Shown here: positions 53,939 to 62,610 of the stretch, piece by piece
Layout of the letters: every line of letters starts with the position of its first letter
How positions within the stretch are numbered: the first letter of the stretch is position 1
DNA from: Rhizobiaceae bacterium
GTDB lineage: Bacteria > Pseudomonadota > Alphaproteobacteria > Rhizobiales > Rhizobiaceae
Reading direction: 5' to 3'
NCBI GenBank assembly: GCA_019635695.1
Contig: JAHBYZ010000014.1
Coordinates: 24,716 to 88,715, forward strand
DNA: 64,000 nt
The notes under the pieces: generated by a model
Database searches by the model: none
What the model was told of the DNA's origin: nothing
Seen by the model: only the letters and a program-made list of their open reading frames with translations
Program-made: the position numbers and the translations under genes

Positions 53939-54421
53939 ATGTCACCCGTTAGCTCTGTCACGCCGCGCCGCCGCAGGCCGCGACCCGCTGCGAGCGAGGT
54001 ATCGGATTTCTACGGACTGATTCAGGCGGGCCGCGAGGGAGTCCTGGACCAGTTTCGCGGCATGCTCGCCGCCTGGGCGCTGACCGAACAGCAATGGCGG
54101 ACCCTGAAGGCCATCGAAGTCGCAGGCGCGATCCACATGGCGGAGCTGCAGCGTGCCACCCACCAGACCGAGCCGGCTTTGTCGCGCATGCTGAGGCAGC
54201 TCGAAGCCAAGGAACTCGTGCAGCGTCGCCGCGTGCGTGACGGCCTCGGCCGCTTCGTGGTGGAACTCGCGCCGGCAGGTCAGACCGTCATGGCGCTCGC
54301 CAATCCGCATTGCGAGACGGCCTATAGGCGCATCGTCGACGCCTACGGGCGAGACCGGCTGAAGCAACTCGACGGCCTGCTGCGGCAGTTCGACAGTGCG
54401 CTGAGGCAGGCCTCCCGCTGA
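53939..54421 (+). CDS. MarR-family transcriptional regulator
   Basis: A 160-residue regulator. A basic, proline-rich N-terminus (PRRRRPRPAAS) precedes the winged helix-turn-helix with WALTEQQWRTLKAIEVAGAIHMAELQRATHQTEPALSRMLRQLEAKELVQRRR (about residues 45-100). This matches the HpcR/HpaR branch of MarR, which often governs aromatic acid breakdown; that is a resemblance only. It lies 49 bases upstream of the second LigM-like gene on the same strand and may regulate it. Confidence 0.85.
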   Translation: MSPVSSVTPRRRRPRPAASEVSDFYGLIQAGREGVLDQFRGMLAAWALTEQQWRTLKAIEVAGAIHMAELQRATHQTEPALSRMLRQLEAKELVQRRRVRDGLGRFVVELAPAGQTVMALANPHCETAYRRIVDAYGRDRLKQLDGLLRQFDSALRQASR

Positions 54422-54470
54422 CCGGTGCGCCAAACCATCGATTCCCAACCCGATTTCCGGAACGCAAAGA

Positions 54471-55814
54471 ATGACCTACTCGCCTTCCCCTTTCCGCATC
54501 GCCGCCCCGACCCCGTATTATCCCGGAAACGGCCTGTTTTTGCTGCGTGCCTCGGCCGCGGTTGGCTGGGAATTCAACGGCTGGAAGCGCGAGAGCCTGT
54601 CGTGGAAACGCTCCTGCTATATCCATGGCGGGCTGTCGGGACCCGGCAGCCAGATCCGCTACGAAGGCCCGGACGCGGAAAAGTTCCTCGCCTCGATCTG
54701 CGTCAACAACTTCAGCAAGTTCAAGGTCGGCGCAGCCAAGCACGCGATCATGTGCACCGAAGACGGACTGGTGGCGGCGCATGGCGTCCTGCAGCGCATG
54801 GCGCCCGATGCTTTCCGCCTGTTCGCCAGCGGCCCGTGGGCGGCCTACCAGCATAGCAAGACCAAGCTCGACGTTACCCAGACGATCGAGGACCGCTATC
54901 TGTTCCAGGTCGCGGGTCCGAAGTCGCTGGATGTGCTGGAGGCCGCGACCGGCGAGAGCCTGCGCGACATCGGTTTCCTGCGCTACCGCGACGCCACCAT
55001 CGCCGGAAAGACCGTGCAGGTCATGCGCATCGGCATGGCGGGCACGCTTGCCTATGAACTGCACGGTCCCACGGCCGAGGGACCGGAGATATACGACGCG
55101 GTGTTCCGCGCCGGCGAGCCGTTTGGCATAGAGCGGCTGGGCTGGCAGACCTACACGGTGAACCATATCGAGGGCGGGTTCCCGCAAGCCAACTGGACGT
55201 TCCTCGGCGCCGCTCACGAGGATCAGGGTTTCCTGGAGTTCGTGAACAAGGGCTACGTGCGCTGGATGCCCCCGGACTTCACCGGCAGCGTCGACCCGGC
55301 GAACCACCGTGCGCGCTACCGCACGCCGACAGAGGTCGGCTGGGAGGCGTCCGTCCGCTTCGACCACGACTTCCTCGGCCGCGAGGCGCTGGAGCGCGAG
55401 GCGGCCGACCCGAAGCGCACCGTCGTGACGCTGGAATGGAACAAGGAAGACGTCATAGACGTCTATGCCTCGCTTTTCGAGGAGGGCGAAGAGTACCAGT
55501 ATTTCGAGATGCCGACGTCGCCGCACTTCCGCAGGACGGTGGCGCATGCCGACCGCGTGCTGCTCAGCGGCCGTGAGGTCGGCATCGCGTCAGGCACCGC
55601 CTACAGCTACCACTTCCGCAAGATGCTCTCGCTCTGCACGATCGACCGCGACCGGGCGGTCATCGGCAACGAAGTCGTTGCCGAGTGGGGCAACCACGGC
55701 GGGCGCATCAAGCCGATCCGCGCCCGCGTCGCACGGTTTCCCTACCTTTCGGAAGGCCGCAATCAAGAGGTCCATCTTCCGATCGAGCATATATCGGCCG
55801 GACCGGTTGGATAG
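54471..55814 (+). CDS. GcvT/LigM-like aminomethyltransferase paralogue
   Basis: A 447-residue protein of the same superfamily as the gene at 45181. Recognisable blocks are IHGGLSGPGSQIRYEGPDAEKFLASICVNNF, IGMAGTLAYELHGP, VGWEASVRFDHDFLGREALE and VTLEWNKEDVIDVYASLF. The overall plan is that of a tetrahydrofolate-dependent demethylase. The sequence is clearly diverged from the first copy, so the substrates may differ. It follows a MarR regulator. After its stop, 218 bases up to the DUF5681 region show no gene. Confidence 0.78.
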   Translation: MTYSPSPFRIAAPTPYYPGNGLFLLRASAAVGWEFNGWKRESLSWKRSCYIHGGLSGPGSQIRYEGPDAEKFLASICVNNFSKFKVGAAKHAIMCTEDGLVAAHGVLQRMAPDAFRLFASGPWAAYQHSKTKLDVTQTIEDRYLFQVAGPKSLDVLEAATGESLRDIGFLRYRDATIAGKTVQVMRIGMAGTLAYELHGPTAEGPEIYDAVFRAGEPFGIERLGWQTYTVNHIEGGFPQANWTFLGAAHEDQGFLEFVNKGYVRWMPPDFTGSVDPANHRARYRTPTEVGWEASVRFDHDFLGREALEREAADPKRTVVTLEWNKEDVIDVYASLFEEGEEYQYFEMPTSPHFRRTVAHADRVLLSGREVGIASGTAYSYHFRKMLSLCTIDRDRAVIGNEVVAEWGNHGGRIKPIRARVARFPYLSEGRNQEVHLPIEHISAGPVG

Positions 55815-56032
55815 GAGACGCGCGCACGCAGGGCGCGACGTTGGGCGCCCCACCGGGTGAAATTGTTCGGGATTGCGCATGCGGATCGATCACGGCGAAG
55901 TCGCAAGCATGCGACACTTTCCGGTGATGGGCGCAGCTACGATGAAGTCGCCATCGAACGCCTCGGACAGGCCATTGCGCCGACGGCCACACCACCCACG
56001 AAGCGCAGTTCGCCTCGCACGAGGCGCCGCTC

Positions 56033-56586
56033 ATGAGTGACGACAAGAAGCCCAGCAACGAACATCGCAAGAAGCTGGACGATGACGCGGTGGAGCGTGT
56101 GAAGGCAACTGTTCTCGGCGGCGTCGGCTACGGACGGCCACCCCAGAACACCCGCTTCCAGAAGAGGCGGTCCGGCAATCCGGGCGGTGGACCGCGGAGG
56201 CCCAAGAGTGATGGGTTGCGCCAGATCAGCCGCTACTCCGGGCGGTTTACGAACAGGCCCGCAAGACGGTGCGCATGAGGGACGGGGGCAAGGTCTCCGA
56301 AATCAGCATCCGCGAAGCTTTGCCCAAGTCGCTCTTTCTCGCGGCAATGAACGGCAACGCGCGCTCCCAAGGCGTCGCGTTTGATTGGTTCCAAGCGGCG
56401 GAGATCCAATACGCGCGCGACCGCGTCGAACGGCAGCAGTTCGCCAGAACATGGCAGCAGCTTCAGCAGGCGGAACTTGAAACCGCGGCGACTGAGGGAG
56501 CCGACACGCGCCTAGTCCTTCCGCACCCAGATGACATCGTCATTGATGATGACTTCGGCTACCACCTCGTCGGGCCGTTTGATTAG
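56033..56586 (+). pseudogene. DUF5681 gene with a frameshift
   Basis: The first frame (56033-56278) gives the DUF5681 start GYGRPPQNTRFQKRRSGNP and then drifts; the second frame (open through 56586) gives the rest, YEQARKTVRMRDGGKVSEISIREALPKSLFLAAMNGNARSQG, which is the typical continuation of the family. The shift lies between about 56190 and 56245. GC-rich third positions change frame at the same place. DUF5681 proteins are of unknown role and are common near prophage-like or plastic regions in rhizobia. A sequencing error is an alternative to real decay. Confidence 0.7.
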
Positions 56587-56895
56587 ATCAGCCTGCGCAA
56601 GGTCGAGGGGTCGATCCGTTGTCGCGACGTTCCGGTAAACGCGGGATGCGGTTCGCGGATATTGGACCGTCCCGGCGCACGCTCGGGTTCATGTTCGACC
56701 TCCACCACGCTTGAGCGAAAAAAGCGTCGACATCGACACGTTCGTCCGCGGCGAGTTCAGAGACGATGCCCTCGACCTTGCCGCCAAACATGGACTGGAA
56801 GCGAGTTGACCGCGGCCTGCACCCGTCCGCGGACGCAATGACGACGCAATGTCACTGGTCATGCCGGCGGTGGCAGGATCGAGTCCGAGGGGCAA
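56587..56895. other. Gap without a recognised gene
   Basis: About 309 bases with no ORF of coding character on either strand and no clear repeat or hairpin. It may hold the promoter of the small gene that follows (GAGGGG before its ATG). Confidence 0.4.
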
Positions 56896-57096
56896 ATGCC
56901 CATGAAGCGATCGTCGCAGTTCAAGCAGGGTCGTCGCAAAGGTATCAAGTGGGCCGTCACATGGTTGCATCGCCGTGCGGCCGAGATGAACGATCCGCAT
57001 GCTAGACTAGTGCTCAACTCCGCTGCCTTCGGCATTGGATGGCAAGCCAAGAGGTTGCCGCCCGTGAAGCCGAGGCAGAAGCCGGCTGAGCGATAG
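56896..57096 (+). CDS. Small basic protein of unknown function
   Basis: A 66-residue protein, strongly basic (KRSSQFKQGRRKGIKWA, then PPVKPRQKPAER), with a helix-rich middle WLHRRAAEMNDPHARLVLNSAAFGIG. GAGGGG lies 5 bases before the ATG, and codon third positions are mostly G or C, both favouring a real gene. I do not recognise the family. It could bind nucleic acid by its charge, but that is only a guess. It sits in the poor stretch next to the frameshifted DUF5681 gene. Confidence 0.5.
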   Translation: MPMKRSSQFKQGRRKGIKWAVTWLHRRAAEMNDPHARLVLNSAAFGIGWQAKRLPPVKPRQKPAER

Positions 57097-57151
57097 GACT
57101 TCGCGGAACCGCTTATTCGCCGTGGTGAATGGCAGTCGAGAAGGAAACAGC

Positions 57152-57358
57152 ATGGACGCGGAACGGAGAAAACTCGTCGAGCGGTTGAAAGAGCTCTGTC
57201 CGCACAGGAAGGCACTCGCGATCCTGCTGCGGAAGGACATCGCAGGGCTCAGGCGCTCAATCGTAGGTCTCGAAGAAGTGCGCGACGAAGTACGAAAGTA
57301 TGGACACGTCCATGCGACGGGCATCGGGCCGCGAGTTGTCGACTTTTCTCCACGATAG
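57152..57358 (+). CDS. Small helical protein of unknown function
   Basis: A 68-residue protein, predicted almost fully helical with regular charges (ERRKLVERLKELCPHRKALAI, then LRRSIVGLEEVRDEVRKYG), so it may form a coiled coil. AAGGAAA before the ATG at 57152 decides the start over an upstream ATG at 57122. No family recognised. It is convergent with the FAH-family gene, with 95 bases between that show nothing clear. Confidence 0.5.
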   Translation: MDAERRKLVERLKELCPHRKALAILLRKDIAGLRRSIVGLEEVRDEVRKYGHVHATGIGPRVVDFSPR

Positions 57359-57453
57359 AACGCTAGCTGGTTGGGCGGCAGGAGGCACCTCTTGCCCTGC
57401 CACAGTTGGGCGCGTCCTGCCACACGCGTCGGCGAGGAACGTGCGCCATATCC

Positions 57454-58428
57454 TTACGTATCCTGGGCTACGATGCGGTTCCGCAAGAATCCAATCCGCT
57501 CGACTTCAAGTTCCACTCGGTCGTCATGGGCCAAGAAACGACCCTGTTCCAGGCCACTGCCGCCTGCGATGGTGCCGGACCCGAACACTTCGCCCGGATG
57601 CAGCGTCTCGTCGCGGGAGACAGCGGCAATCATCTCCTCGAAGCTGTGCAGCATGCCGGCGGAACTGCCACGCGAAAGCACTGTCCCGTTTACCCGCGCC
57701 TCCATGGCAAGGTTGTAGGGATCGCCGATCTCGTCCGCGGTCACGATCCATGGGCCAAGTACATTCCCGGTGTCGAAATCCTTGCCTTTTGCCGGACCCA
57801 TCTTTGCCCTCGACTCGGCGAGTTGGGCATCGCGCGCGGAGAAGTCGTTGAAGATCGTGTAGCCGAAGATGAAGTCGCCAGCAGCCTTTGCCTTAATGTC
57901 CTTGCCGCGGCGCCCGATGATCGCTGCGAGCTCGAGCTCGTAGTCGAGATAGCTGCTGTAACGCGGGCGAATGACAGCGTGGTCGTGCCCAACCACGCTG
58001 AACCGGTTGCATTTGTAGTAGATCGGCTGATCGCGAAAAATCTGCGGCACAACAGCGTCGCCATTGGAAGCCGGCGGGCGTCCGGCGAGCTCGCCCGCAA
58101 ACCGTTGCATGGCGGCATAGGCACCTGCGATGTGACCCGGGAAGACCGAAAAATCACGCATCTGCCGCGGCTCCGGAATCGGCGCCAGGAGAACGAGACT
58201 TGAGAGCGGAACCCGGAGGTCTTCCTCCGTGCCGCGACCTCTCAGCAAAGTCCTTGCTGCTTCCAGCCCGCCTTCACCTGCGTCGATCAGCGCCAGCATC
58301 GAAGCAAAGGTTCCGGACTCGATACCTTCGCGGTCGGCCGCACCTCGGAGGTCGAAAACGGTACTGGCAGCGTCGTCGACGACGCCAATCCGTGCAGCGC
58401 CATTGTGCAGATATGTCGCAAGTTTCAT
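57454..58428 (-). CDS. Fumarylacetoacetate hydrolase (FAH) family protein
   Basis: A 324-residue member of the FAH superfamily. The metal-binding core is visible: DYELELAAIIGRRGKDI with the Glu pair, FGYTIFNDFSARDAQ, KGKDFDTGNVLGPWIVT and the late EVFGSGTIAGGSGLEQGR. The superfamily includes hydrolases, decarboxylases and lactonases acting on keto acids, so the reaction is not fixed. The ATG at 58428 gives the standard MKLATYLHNG start. It lies 25 bases after the thiolase on the same strand and probably shares its operon. Confidence 0.85.
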   Translation of the reverse strand: MKLATYLHNGAARIGVVDDAASTVFDLRGAADREGIESGTFASMLALIDAGEGGLEAARTLLRGRGTEEDLRVPLSSLVLLAPIPEPRQMRDFSVFPGHIAGAYAAMQRFAGELAGRPPASNGDAVVPQIFRDQPIYYKCNRFSVVGHDHAVIRPRYSSYLDYELELAAIIGRRGKDIKAKAAGDFIFGYTIFNDFSARDAQLAESRAKMGPAKGKDFDTGNVLGPWIVTADEIGDPYNLAMEARVNGTVLSRGSSAGMLHSFEEMIAAVSRDETLHPGEVFGSGTIAGGSGLEQGRFLAHDDRVELEVERIGFLRNRIVAQDT

Positions 58429-58453
58429 GCGTTTGCTTTCGTCGGGGGCCTGA

Positions 58454-59632
58454 TCAGCGAGGAAATTCCAGGAGGCCGGCGCAGCCGACGCCGCCAGCAA
58501 CGCACATGGTCACGACCCCGTAGCGTGCCCCGCGCCGCTGGCCTTCAAGAGCAAGGTGGCCCACCAGCCGCGCGCCCGTCATCCCGAAGGGATGTCCGAT
58601 CGCGATGGCTCCACCGTTGACGTTGAGCTTTTCGGGCGGAATGCCGATCCGATCGCGGCAATAGAGCGCCTGGCTGGCAAATGCCTCGTTCAACTCCCAT
58701 AGATCGATGTCGTCGACGGACAGGCCAAAGCGCGAGAGGAGCCGCGGGACCGCAAATACCGGGCCGATGCCCATTTCGTCGGGTTCGCAACCCGCCGACG
58801 CCATGCCACGGAAGATCGCGAGTGGCTTCAGGCCGCGCTGGCGGGCTTCATCCAGTGACATGATTATGGAGAGTGAGGCGCCGTCCGAGAGTTGGCTGGC
58901 ATTGCCGGCGGTCACGAACTCACCTTCGCGAACCGGCTTCAGCTTGGCGAGTGCCTCCAGCGTTGTACCCGGCCTGTTGCCCTCGTCCGCGGACAGGCTT
59001 GCGGCAACTTGAATCTTGCCAGCCCCATCGCCGTCAACCAGCTTCGTTGTGGAGGTGGGCAAGATCTCGTCGTCGAAGAGGCTTGCCTGCTGCGCCGCAG
59101 CTGTACGCCTCTGGCTTTCGACAGCGAATTCGTCCTGTCGTTCGCGCGAGATCGCGTAGCGCCGCGCGACCACATCCGCCGTTTCGATCATCGGCATGTA
59201 GATTGCCGGCATGTTCGCCTCGAGCCAGTCGTCACGCAACCGATGGCGATTGGCGTTCGGCGATACCAGGCTGATCGATTCGATCCCGCCGGCTACCGCG
59301 ATCGTCACCTCATCGAGCATGATCCGTCGCGCGGCGAAGGCGATCGCCTCCAGGCCAGAAGCGCAGAAGCGGCTGATGGTGATTCCTGTCGACTGGACGG
59401 GAAGTCCCGCCCTGAGCGAGACGTGGCGGGCGATATTGCCGCCCGTTGCGCCCTCGGGATTGCCGCATCCCATGACGACTTCGTCGATCTCGGTCGCTTC
59501 AATGCCGCTTCGATCGATTAGTGCGGAAAGCAGAGGCGCGGCCATAGCGACGCCCGACGTGTCGTTGAAGAGACCTCGGAACGCCTTTCCGATCGGCGTG
59601 CGCAACGTGGAGACGATGGCGACATCTTTCAT
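58454..59632 (-). CDS. Thiolase, acetyl-CoA acyltransferase family
   Basis: A 392-residue degradative or biosynthetic thiolase. The nucleophile is Cys90 in [11 protein letters not shown], the NEAFAS motif follows at [13 protein letters not shown], His347 is in [13 protein letters not shown] and Cys377 in [12 protein letters not shown], so the triad Cys-His-Cys is complete. It would cleave a beta-ketoacyl-CoA or condense acyl-CoAs. Its gene is first after the IclR gene on the minus strand. The 102-base gap contains repeated GTTTGGT and an AAACT inverted repeat, which may be operators. Confidence 0.92.
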   Translation of the reverse strand: MKDVAIVSTLRTPIGKAFRGLFNDTSGVAMAAPLLSALIDRSGIEATEIDEVVMGCGNPEGATGGNIARHVSLRAGLPVQSTGITISRFCASGLEAIAFAARRIMLDEVTIAVAGGIESISLVSPNANRHRLRDDWLEANMPAIYMPMIETADVVARRYAISRERQDEFAVESQRRTAAAQQASLFDDEILPTSTTKLVDGDGAGKIQVAASLSADEGNRPGTTLEALAKLKPVREGEFVTAGNASQLSDGASLSIIMSLDEARQRGLKPLAIFRGMASAGCEPDEMGIGPVFAVPRLLSRFGLSVDDIDLWELNEAFASQALYCRDRIGIPPEKLNVNGGAIAIGHPFGMTGARLVGHLALEGQRRGARYGVVTMCVAGGVGCAGLLEFPR

Positions 59633-59705
59633 GTGGTTGCTTCTCCTGGGCCATAGCGGGATCGACCGACGGCCGCTGCTGCGGTGATCGTTTGGTAGAA
59701 ACTCG

Positions 59706-59722
59706 AAACTGGAACGTAGTTT
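59706..59722. promoter_or_regulatory. Inverted repeat upstream of the thiolase gene
   Basis: AAACT-N7-AGTTT lies 74-90 bases before the thiolase ATG, in the gap after the IclR gene, and is flanked by two copies of GTTTGGT about 23 bases apart. The layout suits an operator for the IclR regulator next door. Only the symmetry is seen. Confidence 0.35.
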
Positions 59723-59734
59723 GGTGCTCGTTGG

Positions 59735-60586
59735 TCAGGCGCCGGCGGCAGCCAGCGCGGGCGCCGTAACTGCGTCTGACCGTCCAAGGTTCGCGGCCAG
59801 CAGGCCAAGCGTCGCGGGCCAAACGTCTGACAGTTCGGTTGCCGCTTTCTTGAGGATTGCAGCGATTTCGCCGAACCGCGCCGGCGTCAGACGTGTCGAC
59901 GGTGCGGCCAGAATTACCGACCCGACGGCGTGTCCGAAGCGAGATTCGCCGACCGCTACGCCCACGGCCGAAACGCCGGGAATGGTCTCCTCGATGGAGG
60001 CCGCATAGCCTCGCTCGCGGATCAGGTTCAACTCGATCAGCAGATCTTCGAGCTTCGTTGCCGGCCGCGAAACCGGGCTCTGCAATCCCTGGTTCAATAC
60101 CAGCCGGATGGCGTTTTCCGTTGAGAGCGTTGCCAGCCAGGCTTTGCCGGCGGCGGTCGAATGGAGAATTACGTCCCCGCCCCGACGCGGTCTGATCGAA
60201 AGCGAGTGCGGGCTTTCCAGGCTCGACACGAAGGTAAACCGGTCGCCGTCGACGGCAGCCATCTGAACCAGCTCTTGCGTCTCGTCGCGCAAGGCAGCGA
60301 GGATTGGCAGACAGACCCCTGGAAAACCGGTCTGCTGTTCGTGGCGATGTGCAAGCTTCAGCAGCTTCAGCGACAGCAGGTAGCGGTCGGAGTGGGGGTC
60401 GCGCACCACGTAGCCGTCCATATGGAGACTGGAGAGCAGGCGCGACGCAATGCTCTTTTCCGTGCCAAGCGCATCGGCGACCTCGAACACGGTCATGCCG
60501 TTGCTCGTTTCCGCAAGCAGCTCGATCACCTTCATCGTTCGCGTGACCGCCTGAATGGAACCTTCGTTCGTCGGCGTCCGTGCCAT
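59735..60586 (-). CDS. IclR-family transcriptional regulator
   Basis: A 283-residue IclR protein. The winged helix is AVTRTMKVIELLAETSNGMTVFEVADALGTEKSIASRLLSSLHMDGYVVRD (about residues 13-63), followed by the effector-binding domain with AAGKAWLATLS and RERGYAASIEETIPGVSAVG. GGAG and the ATG at 60586 decide the start. It lies between the thiolase/FAH pair (same strand) and the divergent oxidoreductase operon, so it is well placed to control both sides. The effector is unknown. Confidence 0.88.
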   Translation of the reverse strand: MARTPTNEGSIQAVTRTMKVIELLAETSNGMTVFEVADALGTEKSIASRLLSSLHMDGYVVRDPHSDRYLLSLKLLKLAHRHEQQTGFPGVCLPILAALRDETQELVQMAAVDGDRFTFVSSLESPHSLSIRPRRGGDVILHSTAAGKAWLATLSTENAIRLVLNQGLQSPVSRPATKLEDLLIELNLIRERGYAASIEETIPGVSAVGVAVGESRFGHAVGSVILAAPSTRLTPARFGEIAAILKKAATELSDVWPATLGLLAANLGRSDAVTAPALAAAGA

Positions 60587-60694
60587 CAATGGATCTCCTC
60601 TGCACTTTCGACGGCGAAATCGCCCGACCGAGCGGCCGGTACGAGCCTCTTCCACTCATAGCCCATGCCTCCCGCCTGCCGCATCAGCTTTTCG

Positions 60695-60709
60695 GTTGCG
60701 CGCCGCAAC
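60695..60709. promoter_or_regulatory. Palindrome between IclR and oxidoreductase operon
   Basis: GTTGCG-CGC-CGCAAC lies 109 bases upstream of the IclR ATG and 87 bases upstream of the oxidoreductase start, near a TATACA hexamer at about 60720. It is the best symmetric site in this divergent promoter region and a candidate IclR operator. Confidence 0.45.
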
Positions 60710-60795
60710 GAACATGAATATACACAAGGTTGCCGGCAGCAACAAGATTGCTTCTCATGTTTGGGCGGTTGCCGGCTCGCAGCGGATGGCGTGGA

Positions 60796-62610
60796 ATGGA
60801 TGATGCGGAGCAACAAGCTGGACGGCTCGCCGGGCACGGCTTCGTGCGCGGTCGCGCAACCAGCCTGACAAGCGAAGGCAGCGCCGTGCCGGCTTTCGAA
60901 GGAGAGTCGGTAGCTGCCAGTCTTCTGGCATCCGGCCAGCGCGAACTGCGACGAACTGCAAAGCGCGGGGAGCCTCGCGGTATCTATTGCGGCATCGGTC
61001 TGTGCCACGATTGTGCGGTCGAGGTGGATGGCCGGCCAGGTGTCCGCACCTGCATGACCGCTGTCGCCGATGGCGATTTCACGGTCGCAGGCGGCCTGCT
61101 CCATCGTGCGCACGCGCTTCGGCCGGTCGAGAAAATTCCGCCTTCGCGGCGTGAGCTCAAGCGCGACGTCGTCATAATAGGGGGTGGCCCGGCTGGCATG
61201 GCCGCCGCGGCTGAGCTCGGGCGGGCGGGTCTTGCGGTTTCGCTCATCGATGAGCGCCCGCTCCTGGGCGGGCAGGTCTATCGCCGTCCACCTTCAGAGT
61301 TTTCGATCGCTGACCCAAGCCGGCAAGGCAAACATTTCCACGACGGCGCACGCCTTATCGCGGAAGCGCAGACGTCCGGGGCGCAACTGCTGAGCGGCCA
61401 CACAGCGTGGGGGATCTGGCGTCAGGACGACGGATTCAGGGTGGCCGCTTCCGGATCGGACGGTGGCGGCGTTTCGCTCGTCGCGCCGCAGCTGATCGTC
61501 GCTGCCGGTGGTTACGACCGGCCGTATCCGTTTCCGGGATGGACGTTGCCCGGAGTGATGACGGCCGGCGGTGCGCAGCAGCTGGCAAAGGCCCAACGCA
61601 TCGCGCCGGGGCAGCGCGTCGTCATTGCCGGAAGCGGCCCGTTGATCCCCTTCTTCGCGGTTGAATTGCACAAACTGGGCGTCAATGTCGTTGCTGTCGC
61701 CGAAGCGTCGAGACGCCCAGGGCCTGTGGCAGCAGCTCGGTTTGCCTGGGGTGGACTCACGGGTGGTGCTCATAGGCTCGTTTTGGAAGGCGCGGGCTAT
61801 CTCGCCTATCTGCGCCGTCACGGCATCCCGATGATGTGGGGCACGGCTATCGCGGAAGCGCGCGGTGAGGACTGCGTTCGCGAGGTCGTTCTGCGCAAGG
61901 TCGACGGCGACTGGAATGCCATCGCGGGCACGGAACAGTCGATCGAGGCCGACTGTGTCTGTGTCAACTACGGCTTCAAGCCATCGGTCGAGGCGGCCGC
62001 CCTTCTCGAATGCGATTTCGAGATGAACAATCAGCTCGGCGGAATGATCCCCGTCCGAACTTCGGAGACGGAAACAACGGTGCCCGGGCTGTTCTGTCCC
62101 GGCGACGGCGCCGGAATCGGGGGCTCCGTGCTCGCGCAGCTCGAAGGTCGCATTGCCGGACTGGCCGCGGCAATGCGCGCAGGCGCGGGCGACAAGTCGC
62201 GTCTCGCTGCGGCGCAGAAGAGCTTCCAGAAGAAGGCACGTCGCTTCCGGCGCTTCAAACGTGCGCTCGACAATCTGTATCGCGTTGGCCCCGGCATTCG
62301 CCAATGGTGGACGCCTGAGACCATCCTGTGCCGTTGCGAGGAAGTGACGTTTCGGGAAGTTGGCGAAGCGGCCCGAGAGGTGCGCGACGTCAATCTCGTC
62401 AAAGTGACGACGCGAGCCGGGATGGGGCGTTGTCAGGGCCGCTACTGTCACGAGAGTCTGTCCGGCGTGGCTGCAGCAGCAGGCGCATGCGAAACGTCCC
62501 GACTCACGCCGCGCCTCCCGATAAAGCCCGTCTCTCTTGGCACTATTGCCGATGAGGCAGCTCCGGCAAGACGCAACGTTCCGCATGGGAAGCCGGCGGT
62601 GCTTTCGTGA
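60796..62610 (+). CDS. Fused 2Fe-2S/FAD/BFD oxidoreductase (opine or hydroxyproline dehydrogenase type)
   Basis: A protein of about 604 residues that joins three modules. Residues 30-110 are a ferredoxin-like 2Fe-2S domain (Cys65, 70, 73, 86 in IYCGIGLCHDC and RTC). Residues 122-490 are a pyridine-nucleotide-disulfide-type FAD domain (GGGPAGMAAAAELG and the late PGLFCPGDGAGIGG). The C-terminus has a BFD 2Fe-2S site (Cys512, 514, 546, 551). This corresponds to the HcnA plus HcnB, or OoxA-type, subunits of amino-acid and opine dehydrogenases fused in one chain. The partner is the DAO-type subunit whose GTG overlaps its stop. The start is uncertain (60796 or 60730; the ribosome site is weak). 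It probably oxidises an N-substituted or D-amino acid. Confidence 0.85.
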   Translation: MDDAEQQAGRLAGHGFVRGRATSLTSEGSAVPAFEGESVAASLLASGQRELRRTAKRGEPRGIYCGIGLCHDCAVEVDGRPGVRTCMTAVADGDFTVAGGLLHRAHALRPVEKIPPSRRELKRDVVIIGGGPAGMAAAAELGRAGLAVSLIDERPLLGGQVYRRPPSEFSIADPSRQGKHFHDGARLIAEAQTSGAQLLSGHTAWGIWRQDDGFRVAASGSDGGGVSLVAPQLIVAAGGYDRPYPFPGWTLPGVMTAGGAQQLAKAQRIAPGQRVVIAGSGPLIPFFAVELHKLGVNVVAVAEASRRPGPVAAARFAWGGLTGGAHRLVLEGAGYLAYLRRHGIPMMWGTAIAEARGEDCVREVVLRKVDGDWNAIAGTEQSIEADCVCVNYGFKPSVEAAALLECDFEMNNQLGGMIPVRTSETETTVPGLFCPGDGAGIGGSVLAQLEGRIAGLAAAMRAGAGDKSRLAAAQKSFQKKARRFRRFKRALDNLYRVGPGIRQWWTPETILCRCEEVTFREVGEAAREVRDVNLVKVTTRAGMGRCQGRYCHESLSGVAAAAGACETSRLTPRLPIKPVSLGTIADEAAPARRNVPHGKPAVLS

